This document shows positions 23,241 through 23,343 of a stretch of DNA of 23,343 bases, piece by piece. Position numbers and translations under genes: made by a program. The number at the start of each line of letters is the position of its first letter. The stretch's first letter is position 1. The notes under the pieces are model-generated. The model saw only the letters and a list, made by a program, of their open reading frames with translations. It was not told the DNA's origin and did not search any database. This DNA comes from Bacillota bacterium (GTDB lineage Bacteria > Bacillota > Bacilli > Bacillales > Bacillaceae_J). The stretch is from contig JAEWMK010000331.1 of the NCBI GenBank assembly GCA_023457235.1, positions 1 to 23,343 on the forward strand. The letters are read 5' to 3'.

Positions 23241-23343
23241 TTGTCTAGCTCCAGCACCCAGCGACTAGTAAACTTCGCCCACCTCTTTTGCGTAAGTCAA
23301 CATCGACTCGTAATACTCGTCGTGTTTCCTTTATCTCGAGACC
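23241..23343. repeat. Probable dispersed intergenic repeat, cut by window end
   Basis: The stretch starting TTGTCTAGCTCCAGCACCCA has higher GC than its surroundings, has no open reading frame of use, and begins like the 'TGTCTAGCTCCAGCGCC' elements that I recall from many Bacillaceae intergenic regions. It runs off the window, so its length and end cannot be seen. Identification rests on recalled similarity. Confidence 0.5.

Overview
The window comes from a low-GC, Gram-positive, Bacillaceae-like genome with a denitrifying or nitrogen-oxide-respiring lifestyle. Signs of this are strong AGGAGG-type ribosome binding sites, TTG starts, lipoproteins with lipoboxes, an OmpR/EnvZ-type two-component pair, a yhaO-yhaN pair, a terminator-type TPP riboswitch and a single-subunit quinol nitric oxide reductase. 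No tRNA, rRNA, CRISPR array or complete insertion sequence was seen. Identifications are from reading the translated sequence only; no database search was run.

Layout. (a) 1-2539, + strand: the end of a nos-type maturation operon, with the tail of a NosL-like copper chaperone, a NosY-like ABC permease, a NosF-like ATPase and a SurA-N-like lipoprotein. (b) 2645-6253, + strand: an envelope-sensing block with a secreted Met/Gly-rich protein, an OmpR-type regulator, a histidine kinase whose outer loop carries a Met/His cluster, and a VanY-type D,D-carboxypeptidase lipoprotein. (c) 6305-6736, - strand: a UspA protein. (d) 6897-11696, + strand: yhaO-yhaN, an SbcD/SbcC-like nuclease and ATPase pair. 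(e) 11732-13993, - strand: qNor nitric oxide reductase. (f) 14130-15869, - strand: a chemoreceptor gene split by one in-frame amber codon, followed by a divergent XRE-type regulator (16066-16506, + strand). (g) 16548-20742, - strand: a four-gene run of RsbW-like ATPase, membrane SpoIIE-type phosphatase with a PilJ/NarX-like sensor region, dCache chemoreceptor and STAS protein. (h) 20838-22514, + strand: promoter, TPP riboswitch, terminator, thiD and thiE. (i) 22637-23224, + strand: a short YitT-family membrane protein, then what looks like a dispersed intergenic repeat running off the window end.

How the parts fit. NosL/Y/F would serve copper-site assembly of nitrous oxide reductase (outside the window), and qNor supplies its substrate N2O. 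The phosphatase's sensor region resembles the nitrate-sensing region of NarX/NarQ, so the partner-switching operon with its built-in chemoreceptor may link nitrogen-oxide sensing to motility or gene expression. This operon is the strongest candidate for an undescribed system here: it has kinase, phosphatase and STAS partner but no adjacent sigma factor, so its output is unknown. The Met-rich secreted protein and Met/His-loop kinase suggest a second, metal- or redox-related envelope sensing module next to the copper-handling nos genes.
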